Shown here piece after piece: positions 16,195 to 25,947 of a stretch of 64,000 nucleotides of DNA. The first letter of the stretch is position 1; each line of letters begins with the position of its first letter. The DNA comes from Kitasatospora sp. NBC_01287 (GTDB lineage Bacteria; Actinomycetota; Actinomycetes; Streptomycetales; Streptomycetaceae), in the NCBI RefSeq assembly GCF_026340565.1, contig NZ_JAPEPB010000001.1:2573501-2637500 (forward strand), given 5' to 3'. The position numbers and the translations under genes are program-made. The notes beneath the pieces are model-generated. The model ran no database searches, had not been told where the DNA came from, and was given only the letters and a program-made list of their open reading frames with translations.

Positions 16195-17058
16195 TCAGCT
16201 CTCCCTCAACGGTCGGAAGAGCCCCTCCTGCACCACCGACACGACCAGTTGCCCGTTCCGGTCGAAGATCTGACCCCGGGCGAGGCCGCGGGCGCCGTGC
16301 GCGATCGGCGACTCCTGCTGGTAGAGCAGCCACTCGTCGGCGCGGAACGGGCGGTGGAACCACATCGCGTGGTCGAGCGAGGCCATGTCGAAGTTGCGCT
16401 GGCCCCAGAGCGGCTCGACAGGGGCGCGGACCGAGTCCAGCAGGGTCATGTCGCTGGCGTAGGTCAGGGCGCAGACGTGGATCAGCGGGTCGTCCGGCAG
16501 AGCGCCGTTGGTGCGCAGCCAGACGCCGCTGCGCGGCTGCACGCCGGCCAGCTCTTCCTGGGTCCAGCGCAGCCGCTCGACGTAGCGGATGTCGAACGGC
16601 TGGCGGCGGCTGATGAACGGCGGCAGCTCACCGAGCCGGGCGCCGACCTCGTCCAGCGCGCTGGGCAGCTCCTCGGGGCCGGGCACGTCGGGCATCGGCT
16701 CCTGGTGCTCGATCCCGCCGGGCTCGGCGACGTGGAAGTCGGCGGTCAGCGCGAAGATCGTGCGGCCGCCCTGGATGGCGAGGACCCGCCGGGTGGTGAA
16801 CGAGCGTCCGTCCCTGGTCCGCTCGACCTGGTAGACGATCGGGACGCCGGGAACGCCGGGGCGCAGGAAGTACGCGTGCAGCGAGTGCACGGGGCGGTCA
16901 TCGCCGGTCGTCCGGCCGGCCGCGACCAGGGCCTGGCCCGCCACCTGCCCGCCGAAGGTCCGCTGCAGCGACTCCTCGGGGCTGCGGCCGCGGAAGATGT
17001 TGAGCTCGATCTGCTCCAGATCCAGCAGGTCGACTAGCTGATCGACAGGCGTTCCCAT
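16195..17058 (-). CDS. tesB: Acyl-CoA thioesterase II
   Basis: The 287-residue protein is a double hot-dog TesB thioesterase that hydrolyses acyl-CoA to free acid and CoA. Typical segments are RTFGGQVAGQALVAAGRT and HSLHAYFLRPG in the first hot-dog, and TYASDMTLLDS, ASLDHAMWFHRPFRADEWLLYQ and GRGLARGQIF-like residues in the second. Length is normal for the family. The ATG at 17058 has GAGAGG 8 bases upstream, and homology starts there; the upstream open frame to 17220 is not used. Confidence 0.93.
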   Translation of the reverse strand: MGTPVDQLVDLLDLEQIELNIFRGRSPEESLQRTFGGQVAGQALVAAGRTTGDDRPVHSLHAYFLRPGVPGVPIVYQVERTRDGRSFTTRRVLAIQGGRTIFALTADFHVAEPGGIEHQEPMPDVPGPEELPSALDEVGARLGELPPFISRRQPFDIRYVERLRWTQEELAGVQPRSGVWLRTNGALPDDPLIHVCALTYASDMTLLDSVRAPVEPLWGQRNFDMASLDHAMWFHRPFRADEWLLYQQESPIAHGARGLARGQIFDRNGQLVVSVVQEGLFRPLRES

Positions 17059-17295
17059 GGTGTGCGTCCTCTCCAACGGGCACGCCGGAGGAGCCGGCGG
17101 CATACCGCTGCTGTCTAGCTGGAAGGCTGTCGGCCCCCGGGGAATTCCCGCAGGTCGGCGGCGCCGACGGTACCGGAAGGTCCGGCGGCCGACCGTGGCG
17201 GCCCACCAACGGCCCACCAACGGCCCCGCTTGTCCCTCACCTGGCCCCGCCCGCCCTCGCTCATCCCCGCGCCCCCACGCGAACCCGGCCCCTGC

Positions 17296-18132
17296 TCAGA
17301 CCAGCCCCGACTGCCGCACCGTGACGTTGAGCCGCCCGATCAGCGGCGGGCCTGGCTCGCCGAGCCGCAGCGCGGGGTCGGCGCTGCCGGGCACGGTGCG
17401 CGGCACCCCGTGGTAGGCGTAGCGCGCGGGGCCGCCGAAGACCAGCAGGTCACCGCTGCGCAGCTCGACGTCCGTCCACGGCCGGGTCCTGGTCTCGGCG
17501 TTGCCGAGCCGGAAGACGCAGGAGTCACCCAGCGAGAGCGAGACCACGGGGGCGTCGACCCGCTCCTCCAGGTCCTGGTGCGGGCCCATCCGGGCGCCGG
17601 CCGGGTAGTGGTTCAGCAGCGCGACGTCGGGCGCGTACCCGGGCGCCGCGGTGGCCGGACCGCCCCCGCCCCCGTCGCTGCTCCTGCCCCCGTACGCGTC
17701 ACCCATGTACGCGTCACCCGTGTCCGCACCGCCCCCGTACGCACCGCCCCCGTACGCCGCCGCGACGGCTCGCCGCGCGAGGGAGTCGAGCAGCGCGGGG
17801 AACGGCTTGACCGGGGCGCCGTCACCGTCGTGCACGTACCGGCTGTACGCGTACGGGAACCAGTGCCGGGCGCAGCCCTCGGCGGCCTTGCGCGCGGCGC
17901 CGCAGGTCGGGCAGCGGGCCACGACGCCCCAGTGCCAGCCGAGGCAGACCTGACGGACCGACATCTCAGCGCCACCGGGCAGCCGGACCGTCCGCAGCCC
18001 GGCGGGCGGACGGGCCCACTCCCGGCAGGCGGCGACCAGTTCACGCTGCTCGGCCGGGGCCAGCCAGTCGGGGAGCAGGACGGCGCCGGGCGCGAGGTCG
18101 GCCCGCTCCCGCCCGAACAGCTCGCCGCTCAC
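17296..18132 (-). CDS. AlkB-type 2OG-Fe(II) dioxygenase with Cys-containing insert
   Basis: The 278-residue protein resembles AlkB, which repairs alkylated bases by oxidative demethylation using Fe(II) and 2-oxoglutarate. The HxD of GPHQDLEE, the distal His in YAYHGV and the RLNVTVR arginine pair form the expected iron/2OG site. Two oddities appear. An insert with CPTC and a third Cys lies between GWHW and FPYAYSRY, where homologues I know run straight on. A Gly/Tyr/Asp low-complexity loop (AYGGG repeats) sits near residues 150-190. The GTG overlaps the ribokinase-like stop (GTGA), so the genes are translationally coupled. Confidence 0.87.
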   Translation of the reverse strand: MSGELFGRERADLAPGAVLLPDWLAPAEQRELVAACREWARPPAGLRTVRLPGGAEMSVRQVCLGWHWGVVARCPTCGAARKAAEGCARHWFPYAYSRYVHDGDGAPVKPFPALLDSLARRAVAAAYGGGAYGGGADTGDAYMGDAYGGRSSDGGGGGPATAAPGYAPDVALLNHYPAGARMGPHQDLEERVDAPVVSLSLGDSCVFRLGNAETRTRPWTDVELRSGDLLVFGGPARYAYHGVPRTVPGSADPALRLGEPGPPLIGRLNVTVRQSGLV

Positions 18133-19250
18133 CGCCCGCCCCGCTCCGGGGACGGCAGCTCCGGGGACGGCAGCTCCGGGGACGGCAGCGCCGGGGACGG
18201 CAGCGCCGGCGGCGTCCCGTCCCGCAACGGCCTCCCGTCCCGCGGCGGCAGCGCGGCCCGCATCCGCTCCCGGGTCGGCATCGCGGTGCGCGCGCCGGTG
18301 CGCTCGACGCTCAGTGCGGCGGCCCGGACCGCGAACCGCGCCGCCTCGATCAGGGACCGCCCCTCCGCCAGCGCGACCGCCAGCGCCCCGCAGAAGGTGT
18401 CCCCGGCACCGGTGGTGTCGACCGCGCGCACCACGGGGGCGGCGACCAGCTCGCTCACCTCGCCGTCGCGGACCAGCGCGCCCTCGGCACCGAGCGTGAC
18501 CACCACCCGCGCGCAGGGCAGGCCGGCGGCCAACCGCGCCACGTCGGCCGCGTCCCGCACCGCGCTGTCGGGGACGCCGCAGAGCCGGGCCAGCTCGGTC
18601 CGGTTGGGCACCAGCACATCGACCAGGGGCCAGAGCTCGTCCGGCAGACCCGAACCCCCGCGGCCCTCCCCGGCCCCCGCAGCGGTCCCCGCCCCGGCCC
18701 CCGCAGCGGTCCCCGCCCCAGCCCCAACCACGGGCTCCGGGGCCGGGGCCGGCGCCGGCGCCGGCGCCGGGTTGAGGACGAACCTGCCGCGGGCCGCCCG
18801 GGCGGCCGCGAGCACCGCCGGGAGCGGGATCTCCAGTTGCGCGACCACGACGGCCGCCGCCGCCAGCAGGTCCCGGGCCTCCTGGACAGCGGCGGCACCG
18901 AGTTCGGCGTTGGCCCCGGGCGAGACGACCACGCAGTTCTCCGCCCGCCGGTCGACCAGGACGACGGCCTGACCTGGCGGGCCCTCGAACGCGGCGAGGC
19001 GGCTGACGTCGACGCCTTCCGCGGCCAGCTCCCGGCGCAGCTCGGCGCTGTCCGCGTCCGTGCCGACGGCACCGACCAGGGCCACGGACCGGCCGAGCCG
19101 GGCCGCGGCGACGGCCTGGTTCGCGCCCTTGCCGCCGCCCAGGCGGATGATCGGACCGCCCCGCACCGTCTCCCCCGGCACGGGGAGCGAGGCGACCTCG
19201 ATCACCTGGTCGAGATTGACGCTGCCCACCACCACGATGTCCACGTCCAC
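18129..19250 (-). CDS. rbsK: Ribokinase (PfkB family) with low-complexity insertions
   Basis: The 373-residue protein has PfkB/ribokinase signatures: VVGSVNLDQVIEVASLP at the N-terminus, GGGKGANQAVAAARLG, and DTTGAGDTFCGALAVALAEG with the catalytic Asp. It should phosphorylate ribose or a related sugar. Two additions are not part of the fold: a Pro-Ala then Gly-Ala-Thr run after FVLN (about residues 165-205), and a C-terminal tail of LPSP(A/E) pentapeptides encoded by 15-base repeats. The GTG at 19250 is chosen; another GTG two codons on is equally possible. Neighbour coupling with an AlkB gene has no obvious metabolic link. Confidence 0.88.
   Translation of the reverse strand: MDVDIVVVGSVNLDQVIEVASLPVPGETVRGGPIIRLGGGKGANQAVAAARLGRSVALVGAVGTDADSAELRRELAAEGVDVSRLAAFEGPPGQAVVLVDRRAENCVVVSPGANAELGAAAVQEARDLLAAAAVVVAQLEIPLPAVLAAARAARGRFVLNPAPAPAPAPAPEPVVGAGAGTAAGAGAGTAAGAGEGRGGSGLPDELWPLVDVLVPNRTELARLCGVPDSAVRDAADVARLAAGLPCARVVVTLGAEGALVRDGEVSELVAAPVVRAVDTTGAGDTFCGALAVALAEGRSLIEAARFAVRAAALSVERTGARTAMPTRERMRAALPPRDGRPLRDGTPPALPSPALPSPELPSPELPSPERGGR
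18146..18205. repeat. 15-base in-frame tandem repeat in rbsK
   Basis: Four near-identical copies of a 15-base unit (CCGGGGACGGCAGCT) encode LPSP-type pentapeptides at the C-terminus of the ribokinase-like protein. Copy changes keep frame, so length variation between strains is expected. Confidence 0.9.
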
Positions 19251-19344
19251 CCGACCAGCATTCCACCCTCGGCCCACGCCGAGGCCGCGACGTCCGTACC
19301 TGCCGCACCAAGGCCGCGCCATCCGGTACCGGACGCCCCCGGCC

Positions 19345-19737
19345 TCAGCGCCCCCGCGCTCCCCCCAGCAGCCCCAGCTCGTGCGCGCATTCGGACCAGG
19401 CCTGCCAGCCCTGCTCCCGCAGGATCTCCCGCGCCACGGTGATCTGCTGCCGCCGGCTCGCCAGGTCGGGGCGGCTCGCGTAACCGAGGCCGCCCGCCTC
19501 CTGCCAGGTCGGCGGCCAGATCTGCAGGCCGCCGTAGTAGCCGTTGCCGGTGTCGGCGCTCCAGTCGCTGTCGCTCTCGCAGTCGGCGATCTGGTCCCAG
19601 GTCGCGTCGGTGACCGGGGCCGGCCGTGGAGCGGGACCGGAAGTGGAGCCGGAGCCGGGGTCGGGGGCCGGGCCGCTCGCGAGCACGAAGGCGGCGCCGC
19701 AGAGCATTCCGACTATTCGGGGCTTGATACCACGCAT
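19345..19737 (-). CDS. Secreted Rpf-like transglycosylase, short form
   Basis: The 130-residue precursor has an N-terminal signal-like segment (RIVGMLCGAAFVLASG), a short Pro/Ser linker and an Rpf/transglycosylase-like domain with WDQIADCESDSDW (the Glu after Cys is the catalytic acid), NGYYGGLQIWPPTW and a final AWSECAHELGLL with the partner Cys. Resuscitation-promoting-factor proteins cleave peptidoglycan and help dormant cells or spores resume growth. It lacks LysM, unlike its neighbour at 20008. Confidence 0.9.
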   Translation of the reverse strand: MRGIKPRIVGMLCGAAFVLASGPAPDPGSGSTSGPAPRPAPVTDATWDQIADCESDSDWSADTGNGYYGGLQIWPPTWQEAGGLGYASRPDLASRRQQITVAREILREQGWQAWSECAHELGLLGGARGR

Positions 19738-19850
19738 CCTCCGACTGTCGCCGAGCCGGTCACCGCCCCGCGACCGGTCCTCACCCGGGCTACGCCATCA
19801 GGGCACCCCGGCACCGCCCCCACCCCGCCCCAGCACCACGCCCCAACGCG

Positions 19851-19884
19851 ACCGACCGCCGTCCCCATGGGGACGGCGGTCGGT
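19851..19884 (-). terminator. Terminator after the LysM-Rpf gene
   Basis: Perfect 16-base arms (ACCGACCGCCGTCCCC and complement) with a 2-base loop lie 124 bases past the Rpf stop, upstream of the next Rpf gene. The near-perfect palindrome would work on either strand. Confidence 0.75.
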
Positions 19885-20007
19885 GTCGTGTCGCACCCGC
19901 TCCGGGGCCGCTGACGCGGTGCGCCGAGCATCACGTCAAGCAGATCGCCGAACGGTGTGTCAAGCGGTGCGCCGAACGGTCCGTCAAACGGCTCACCGGA
20001 CGACGTG

Positions 20008-21422
<1,415 letters not shown>

Positions 21423-22508
21423 TTGCCGCGCATGCTCGATGTCAGCGACGAGGTCCGCGCCGAGATCGGCGACGACGAGGCCGACCGTCTGCTCGGTGGC
21501 GCTCACGCCCCCGAGACGTACGACTGCACCTCCTGCCGCACCCCGGGCGACTCACTGCGGGAGCCGACCAGCACCGTGCTCTTCGTCGGGGACGAGACGG
21601 CGGTGCTGGCCTTCGCCCACTCACGCTGCATCCCCTCCCAGGTCGTCACGGTCTCCGAGGAGCAACTGCTCGACGCGGTCCGCAGCATCAGCCAGGCCCA
21701 GGGCAGCGGGTTCCCCACCCAGGCCGGGCCCGCCGACGGCGGCTACCCGGGCTACCCGGGCCAGGCAGGCCTGCCCGGCCACCCGGAGCCGCTCGGGCAT
21801 CAGGAGCAGGCCGGCTACCCGGGATTCGCCGCGCACCCGGGGCAGCCCGGCCACCCTGGCCCGCCGGACCAGCGACTGGACGCCCTCGGCCTCCCGCTCG
21901 CCCCGGCCCTGGCCGGCGCCGGCGCCCCGGCGGGCCTCGCACCCGCACCCGCCACCGCACCCGCACCCACCCCTGCGGCCGTCTCACCCGCCCCGGCCCC
22001 GCGACCGGCCGAACCGGGCACGCGGGTGCCGGCCCCCGGCGAGCCGGCCGTACTCGGGGTCACCTGCGGCCTGGTGCTGTGCGGGGACACCGGGCACGCG
22101 GCCATCGTGGTCGAGCCGACCGGCCCGGTCGGCCGACCCGGCCAGGTGACGGGGACGGACGAGTTCCTCTCCCTGCTCGGCGCCCACGGCTTCTCCCTGA
22201 TCGGCGACGTGGACAAGCCGCCGGCCCGGCTGGCGGGCTGGTCGGTGCTGGTCGCGATGGGGAAGCTGCACTCGATCCTGCAGCCCTCGGCGGTCGGCAA
22301 CAGCGCCTGGTGGCAGGCGCACTCGCCGCTCGCGGTGACCGACGCGTGGCGGCTGGCGGCGGCCCGGCGCTCCGAGGTGATCATGTACGCCGCGCCGGCC
22401 GGCTCGATCGGCCGCCAGCCGCGTGAGGACCTGCTGCGCAACGCCCTGGACCGCGCGGCCGCCCAGGGGCTGCTGGTCGCCGCCGCCCTCCCGCTGGCCG
22501 GCACCTGA
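21423..22508 (+). CDS. Streptomycete-type unknown protein with Gly/Pro-rich middle
   Basis: The 361-residue product has no recognised enzymatic motif. The N-terminal 95 residues (MLDVSDEVRAEIG..., with CTSCRTPGD and CIPSQVV, three cysteines) look folded. Residues about 100-205 are low complexity, first GYPGYPGQAGLPGHPE collagen-like, then Pro/Ala. The C-terminal 155 residues (VLGVTCGLVLCGDTGHAAIVVE onward) form an alpha/beta-like domain. A TTG at 21423 has GAGGAG 5 bases upstream and is preferred; an ATG (MLDVSD) follows three codons later. It is divergent from Rpf. I recall such a gene next to rpf in other Streptomyces but cannot name it. Confidence 0.72.
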   Translation: MPRMLDVSDEVRAEIGDDEADRLLGGAHAPETYDCTSCRTPGDSLREPTSTVLFVGDETAVLAFAHSRCIPSQVVTVSEEQLLDAVRSISQAQGSGFPTQAGPADGGYPGYPGQAGLPGHPEPLGHQEQAGYPGFAAHPGQPGHPGPPDQRLDALGLPLAPALAGAGAPAGLAPAPATAPAPTPAAVSPAPAPRPAEPGTRVPAPGEPAVLGVTCGLVLCGDTGHAAIVVEPTGPVGRPGQVTGTDEFLSLLGAHGFSLIGDVDKPPARLAGWSVLVAMGKLHSILQPSAVGNSAWWQAHSPLAVTDAWRLAAARRSEVIMYAAPAGSIGRQPREDLLRNALDRAAAQGLLVAAALPLAGT

Positions 22509-22735
22509 GCGACCCGCCCACCCCGGCAACCCGCCCACCCCGGCGACCCTCCCGAGGCGGTGGGCGCGCGGCCCCACCCGTGCGCCCACCGCCGCCTGGC
22601 CGGCCCGCCCCCCGCGCCGCCCCCGCCACCGGCGACCCGCATCCCCTGCGGGCCTGGCTCGTTGGGCCCTACGTGTACAGCTACGACGTGACCTCAGCCT
22701 TCCGCCAGACCACCGCAACCCGAGGGATCCCGGCG

Positions 22736-23278
22736 ATGAGGCCGTCGTACGACGGGGAGCATCCGGTCGCCCCCACCCCCACGCCGATCTACGACGAGCT
22801 GTACTCGGAGTACCGCAGGCTCTTCCGTGCCCTGCCCGGCGACCGGGCGGGCGAGGAGGACCTGCGGTTCACCGGCTTCGCCGTGCGCGAGCGGCCGTAC
22901 GGGGGCTCGGGCGGCGACTACCGCGAGCCGTACGGCGCGCTCCCCCAGCACCAGTCCTTCCTCACCTACCCGGGGCAGCTGCCGGGGGTGCCGCAGTTCG
23001 TGCCCGCTCAGCAACAGGCAGCCCAAGGTCAGGCGGCGCAGGCACAGGCACAGGCGCATGCGGCCCATGGTCAGGCGGCACAGCACCCGTTCCAGTCCGC
23101 CGGATACCACCAGCAGCAACCGCAGCAGCAGCCGACCAACGGGCAGGGGTGGGTGGCCGCCGGCTACCTCGCCCCGGTCACCCTCCCGGCACCGGCGGCT
23201 CCTGCCCCCGGGGTGCCGGCCGCCGCCCCGGGCCGCCACCGCGGCAACCTGCTCTCGCTGCCCCCGGGCCGCGGCTGA
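22736..23278 (+). CDS. Unknown protein, PIYDELYSEYRRLF family, Gln-rich tail
   Basis: The 180-residue product starts with an ordered stretch (TPIYDELYSEYRRLFRALPG, then EEDLRFTGFAVRERPYG). From about residue 70 it becomes Gln/Ala/Pro-rich (AQQQAAQGQAAQAQAQAH, YHQQQPQQQP). The ATG at 22736 has GAGGGA 8 bases upstream; the frame stays open to 22580, and GTGs at 22673 and 22688 lack ribosome binding sites. It resembles small actinomycete-only proteins of unknown role. A strong convergent terminator follows. Confidence 0.65.
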   Translation: MRPSYDGEHPVAPTPTPIYDELYSEYRRLFRALPGDRAGEEDLRFTGFAVRERPYGGSGGDYREPYGALPQHQSFLTYPGQLPGVPQFVPAQQQAAQGQAAQAQAQAHAAHGQAAQHPFQSAGYHQQQPQQQPTNGQGWVAAGYLAPVTLPAPAAPAPGVPAAAPGRHRGNLLSLPPGRG

Positions 23279-23344
23279 CCCGCCCGGCGCCCGCGGCCCC
23301 GCGCACTCCCCCGCGCGCCGGCGCCCGCGCCCCGCACCCCCGAA

Positions 23345-23389
23345 AAGCAGAGCGGTCCGGTGGCTCCCAGCCACCGGACCGCTCTGCTT
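23345..23389 (-). terminator. Strong terminator between convergent genes (der side)
   Basis: Perfect 20-base arms beginning AAGCAGAGCGGTCCGG flank a 5-base loop. On the minus strand the hairpin is followed by TTTT, so it is a canonical terminator for der, and it can also stop the plus-strand unknown gene. Confidence 0.9.
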
Positions 23390-23460
23390 CACTGCTCTGC
23401 TTCACTTCACCTGCTGCAGCGCTCCGCCGCGCTCGCGCGCCGACGGCCGCTCCCCGCGGA

Positions 23461-24906
23461 CTACTTGCGCTTGCGCTTCTCCCGCACCCGCACCGAGATC
23501 GAGATCGGCGTCCCGACGAACCCGAACTCCTCCCGCAGGCGCCGCTCCACGAAGCGCCGGTAGCCCGCCTCCAGGAAGCCGGAGGCGAAGAGCACGAACC
23601 GCGGCGGCCGGGTGCCGGCCTGGGTGCCGAAGAGGATGCGCGGCTGCTTGCCACCGCGGACCGGGTGCGGGTGGGAGGCCACCAGCGCGCCGAGGAAGGC
23701 GTTCAGCTTGGCGGTCGAGATCCGGGTCTCCCAGCCGGCCAGCGCGGTCTCGATCGCCGGGACCAGCTTCTCCATGTGCCGACCGGTCAGCGCCGAGACG
23801 TTGACCCGGGGCGCCCACTGCACCTGGACGAGATCCTGCTCGATCTCGCGCTCCAGGTAGTAGCGGCGCTCCTCGTCCATCTGGTCCCACTTGTTGTACG
23901 CGACGACGACGGCGCGCCCGGCCTCGACGGCCATCGAGATGATCCGGGTGTCCTGCTCCGCGAGCGGCTCGCTCGAGTCGATCAGGATGACCGCGACCTC
24001 GGCCTTGTCCAGCGCGGCGGAGGTGCGCAGCGAGGCGTAGAAGTCGGCGCCGGAGGTCAGGTGGACCCGGCGGCGGATACCGGCGGTGTCGATGAACTTC
24101 CAGGTCTTGCCGCCCAGTTCGATCAGCTCGTCGACCGGGTCGCGGGTGGTGCCGGCCAACTCGTTGACGACCACCCGCTCCTCGCCGGCCACCTTGTTGA
24201 GCAGGCTGGACTTGCCGACGTTCGGGCGGCCGATGATCGCCACCCGGCGCGGGCCGCCGACCGCCAGGCCGAAGGTCTGCGGCGGGGCCTCGGGCAGCGC
24301 GGACATCACGGCGTCCAGCAGGTCGCCGGAGCCGCGGCCGTGCAGCGCGGAGACGGGGTAGGGCTCACCCAGGCCGAGCGACCAGAGGTAGGCGGCCTCG
24401 GCCTCGGTCGAGGGGCCGTCGACCTTGTTGGCGCAGAGCACCGTCGGCTTGCCGGCCCGGCGGATCAGCTTGATCAGCGCCTCGTCGGTGTCGGTGGCGC
24501 CGACCGTGGCGTCCACCACGAAGAGCACCGCGTCGGCGGTCTCGATGCCCAGCTCGGCCTGCGCGGCGACCATGGCGTCGATGCCGAGGACGTCGATCTC
24601 CCAGCCGCCGGTGTCGACCACCTTGAACCGGCGGCCGTTCCAGGTGGCCTCGTAGCTCACCCGGTCCCGGGTCACGCCGGGCTTGTCCTCGACGACCGCC
24701 TCGCGGCGGCCGATGATCCGGTTGACCAGGGTCGACTTGCCGACGTTCGGCCGGCCCACCACGGCGAGCACCGGCAGCGGCACGTGCTCGCCGGCTTCGA
24801 GGTCCAGTTCGCCGTCCTCGAAGCCCTCGCTCTCGGCCAGCGCCATCAGCTCGGCGTACTCGGAGTCGTCCAGCTCGCCGTGGGCGGCGAGGTGTTCGTT
24901 GCTCAT
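23461..24906 (-). CDS. der: Ribosome-associated GTPase Der (EngA)
   Basis: The protein has two tandem GTPase domains, with P-loops GRPNVGKST and [15 protein letters not shown] and DTAGIR switch-II motifs, and NKVD and NKWD base-recognition motifs. A KH-like C-terminal domain ends in the basic REKRKRK. Der is needed for 50S subunit assembly. An acidic N-terminal extension of about 40 residues ([20 protein letters not shown]) is typical of actinomycetes. The ATG at 24906 is used; an ATG five codons upstream (24921) is equally plausible. It follows cmk in the usual order. Confidence 0.96.
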   Translation of the reverse strand: MSNEHLAAHGELDDSEYAELMALAESEGFEDGELDLEAGEHVPLPVLAVVGRPNVGKSTLVNRIIGRREAVVEDKPGVTRDRVSYEATWNGRRFKVVDTGGWEIDVLGIDAMVAAQAELGIETADAVLFVVDATVGATDTDEALIKLIRRAGKPTVLCANKVDGPSTEAEAAYLWSLGLGEPYPVSALHGRGSGDLLDAVMSALPEAPPQTFGLAVGGPRRVAIIGRPNVGKSSLLNKVAGEERVVVNELAGTTRDPVDELIELGGKTWKFIDTAGIRRRVHLTSGADFYASLRTSAALDKAEVAVILIDSSEPLAEQDTRIISMAVEAGRAVVVAYNKWDQMDEERRYYLEREIEQDLVQVQWAPRVNVSALTGRHMEKLVPAIETALAGWETRISTAKLNAFLGALVASHPHPVRGGKQPRILFGTQAGTRPPRFVLFASGFLEAGYRRFVERRLREEFGFVGTPISISVRVREKRKRK

Positions 24907-25039
24907 CTTCGTCTGTTCCATTTCCCGGTGCCCCGGAACGGAGCGCCGTGCGTACCTGCCCGGACGCGGACGTCCGGGCAGCGCGAAAAAACACAAATCG
25001 TGAGACCCCCGCAGGGGTCAGACCGCGGCCAGGCCGCGG

Positions 25040-25756
25040 TCAGGCCGCGGTCAGGCGCCCGGCCCGCTGCTCCACCAACTCGGCGATGGTGTCGATCACC
25101 TGCTGGAGCGTCAGCTCGCTGGTGTCCACCAGGACCGCGTCCGCGGCCTGGGTCAGCGGCGCCGTGGCGCGCGAGGAGTCGGCGGCGTCGCGGCGGCCCA
25201 GGTCGGCCGCCATCGCGGCGATGGTCGCCTCGTCCACGCCCTTGGCGCGCAGCTCGGCCGCCCGCCGCTCGGCCCGGGCAGCCTCGGAGGCGGTCAGGAA
25301 GACCTTAGCGGTGGCCCCGGGGAAGACCACGGTGCCCATGTCCCGCCCCTCGGCGACGATCCCGCGCGGCGCCAGCTCCGCGCAGCCGCGCTGCAGCTCG
25401 ACCAGCCTGGTCCGCACCTGCGGGACGGCGGCGACGGCGCTGACCTGGGCGGTCACCTCGGGGCCGCGGATCGGGCCGGAGACGTCCTGGCCGTCGACCG
25501 TGATGGTCGGGCCGTCGGCGTCGGTGCCGGAGACGATCACGGGCTTGGCGCAGGCGATGGCGACGGCCTCGGCGTCCGTCACGTCCACCTCGTTCGCCAA
25601 CATCCACCAGGTCATCGCCCGGTACATGGCGCCGGTGTCGAGGAAGCTGAGGCCGAGCCTGGCCGCCACCGCGCGGGAGACGCTCGACTTGCCGGAGCCG
25701 GAGGGTCCGTCGATGGCGACGACGACCGGGGTGTGCGCTCGGTCGGCAGTGTCCAC
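25040..25756 (-). CDS. cmk: Cytidylate kinase
   Basis: The 238-residue protein phosphorylates CMP and dCMP. It shows the P-loop GPSGSGKSSVSR, LDTGAMYRAMTW, AEGRDMGTVVFPGA and RRDAADSSRATAPL, all diagnostic of Cmk. The GTG start at 25756 has GAGAGG 7 bases upstream. It lies between tyrA and der on the same strand, the standard actinobacterial arrangement. After the stop there are direct and inverted GGCCGCGGTC copies (25022-25050). Confidence 0.96.
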   Translation of the reverse strand: MDTADRAHTPVVVAIDGPSGSGKSSVSRAVAARLGLSFLDTGAMYRAMTWWMLANEVDVTDAEAVAIACAKPVIVSGTDADGPTITVDGQDVSGPIRGPEVTAQVSAVAAVPQVRTRLVELQRGCAELAPRGIVAEGRDMGTVVFPGATAKVFLTASEAARAERRAAELRAKGVDEATIAAMAADLGRRDAADSSRATAPLTQAADAVLVDTSELTLQQVIDTIAELVEQRAGRLTAA

Positions 25757-25852
25757 AGGGGAACCTCTCTACTCGTACAGCCGGGGAGACACCTCAAGGT
25801 TAGACGACCGCCACCATCGCCCCGACCGCTCAGGGCCCGGCCCCTCCCAGCC

Positions 25853-25917
25853 GTCCCGGCCGCTCGGCCCCAGCCACCCCGTCCCGGCCGCTCGGCCCCA
25901 GCCACCCCGTCCCGGCC
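25853..25917. repeat. 28-base tandem repeat between tyrA and cmk
   Basis: Two perfect copies of a 28-base unit (25853-25880 and 25881-25908, beginning GTCCCGGCCGCTCGGCCCC) plus the start of a third lie in the tyrA-cmk gap. The function is unknown; slipped-strand duplication is the simplest explanation. Confidence 0.9.
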
Positions 25918-25947
25918 GGCAAGGCCCGGCCGCCCGGCCTCGGCCGC

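Noticed and set aside
22423..25308. 961-residue plus-strand open frame
   Set aside because: Overlaps der and other real genes antisense; composition is typical of a GC-rich shadow.
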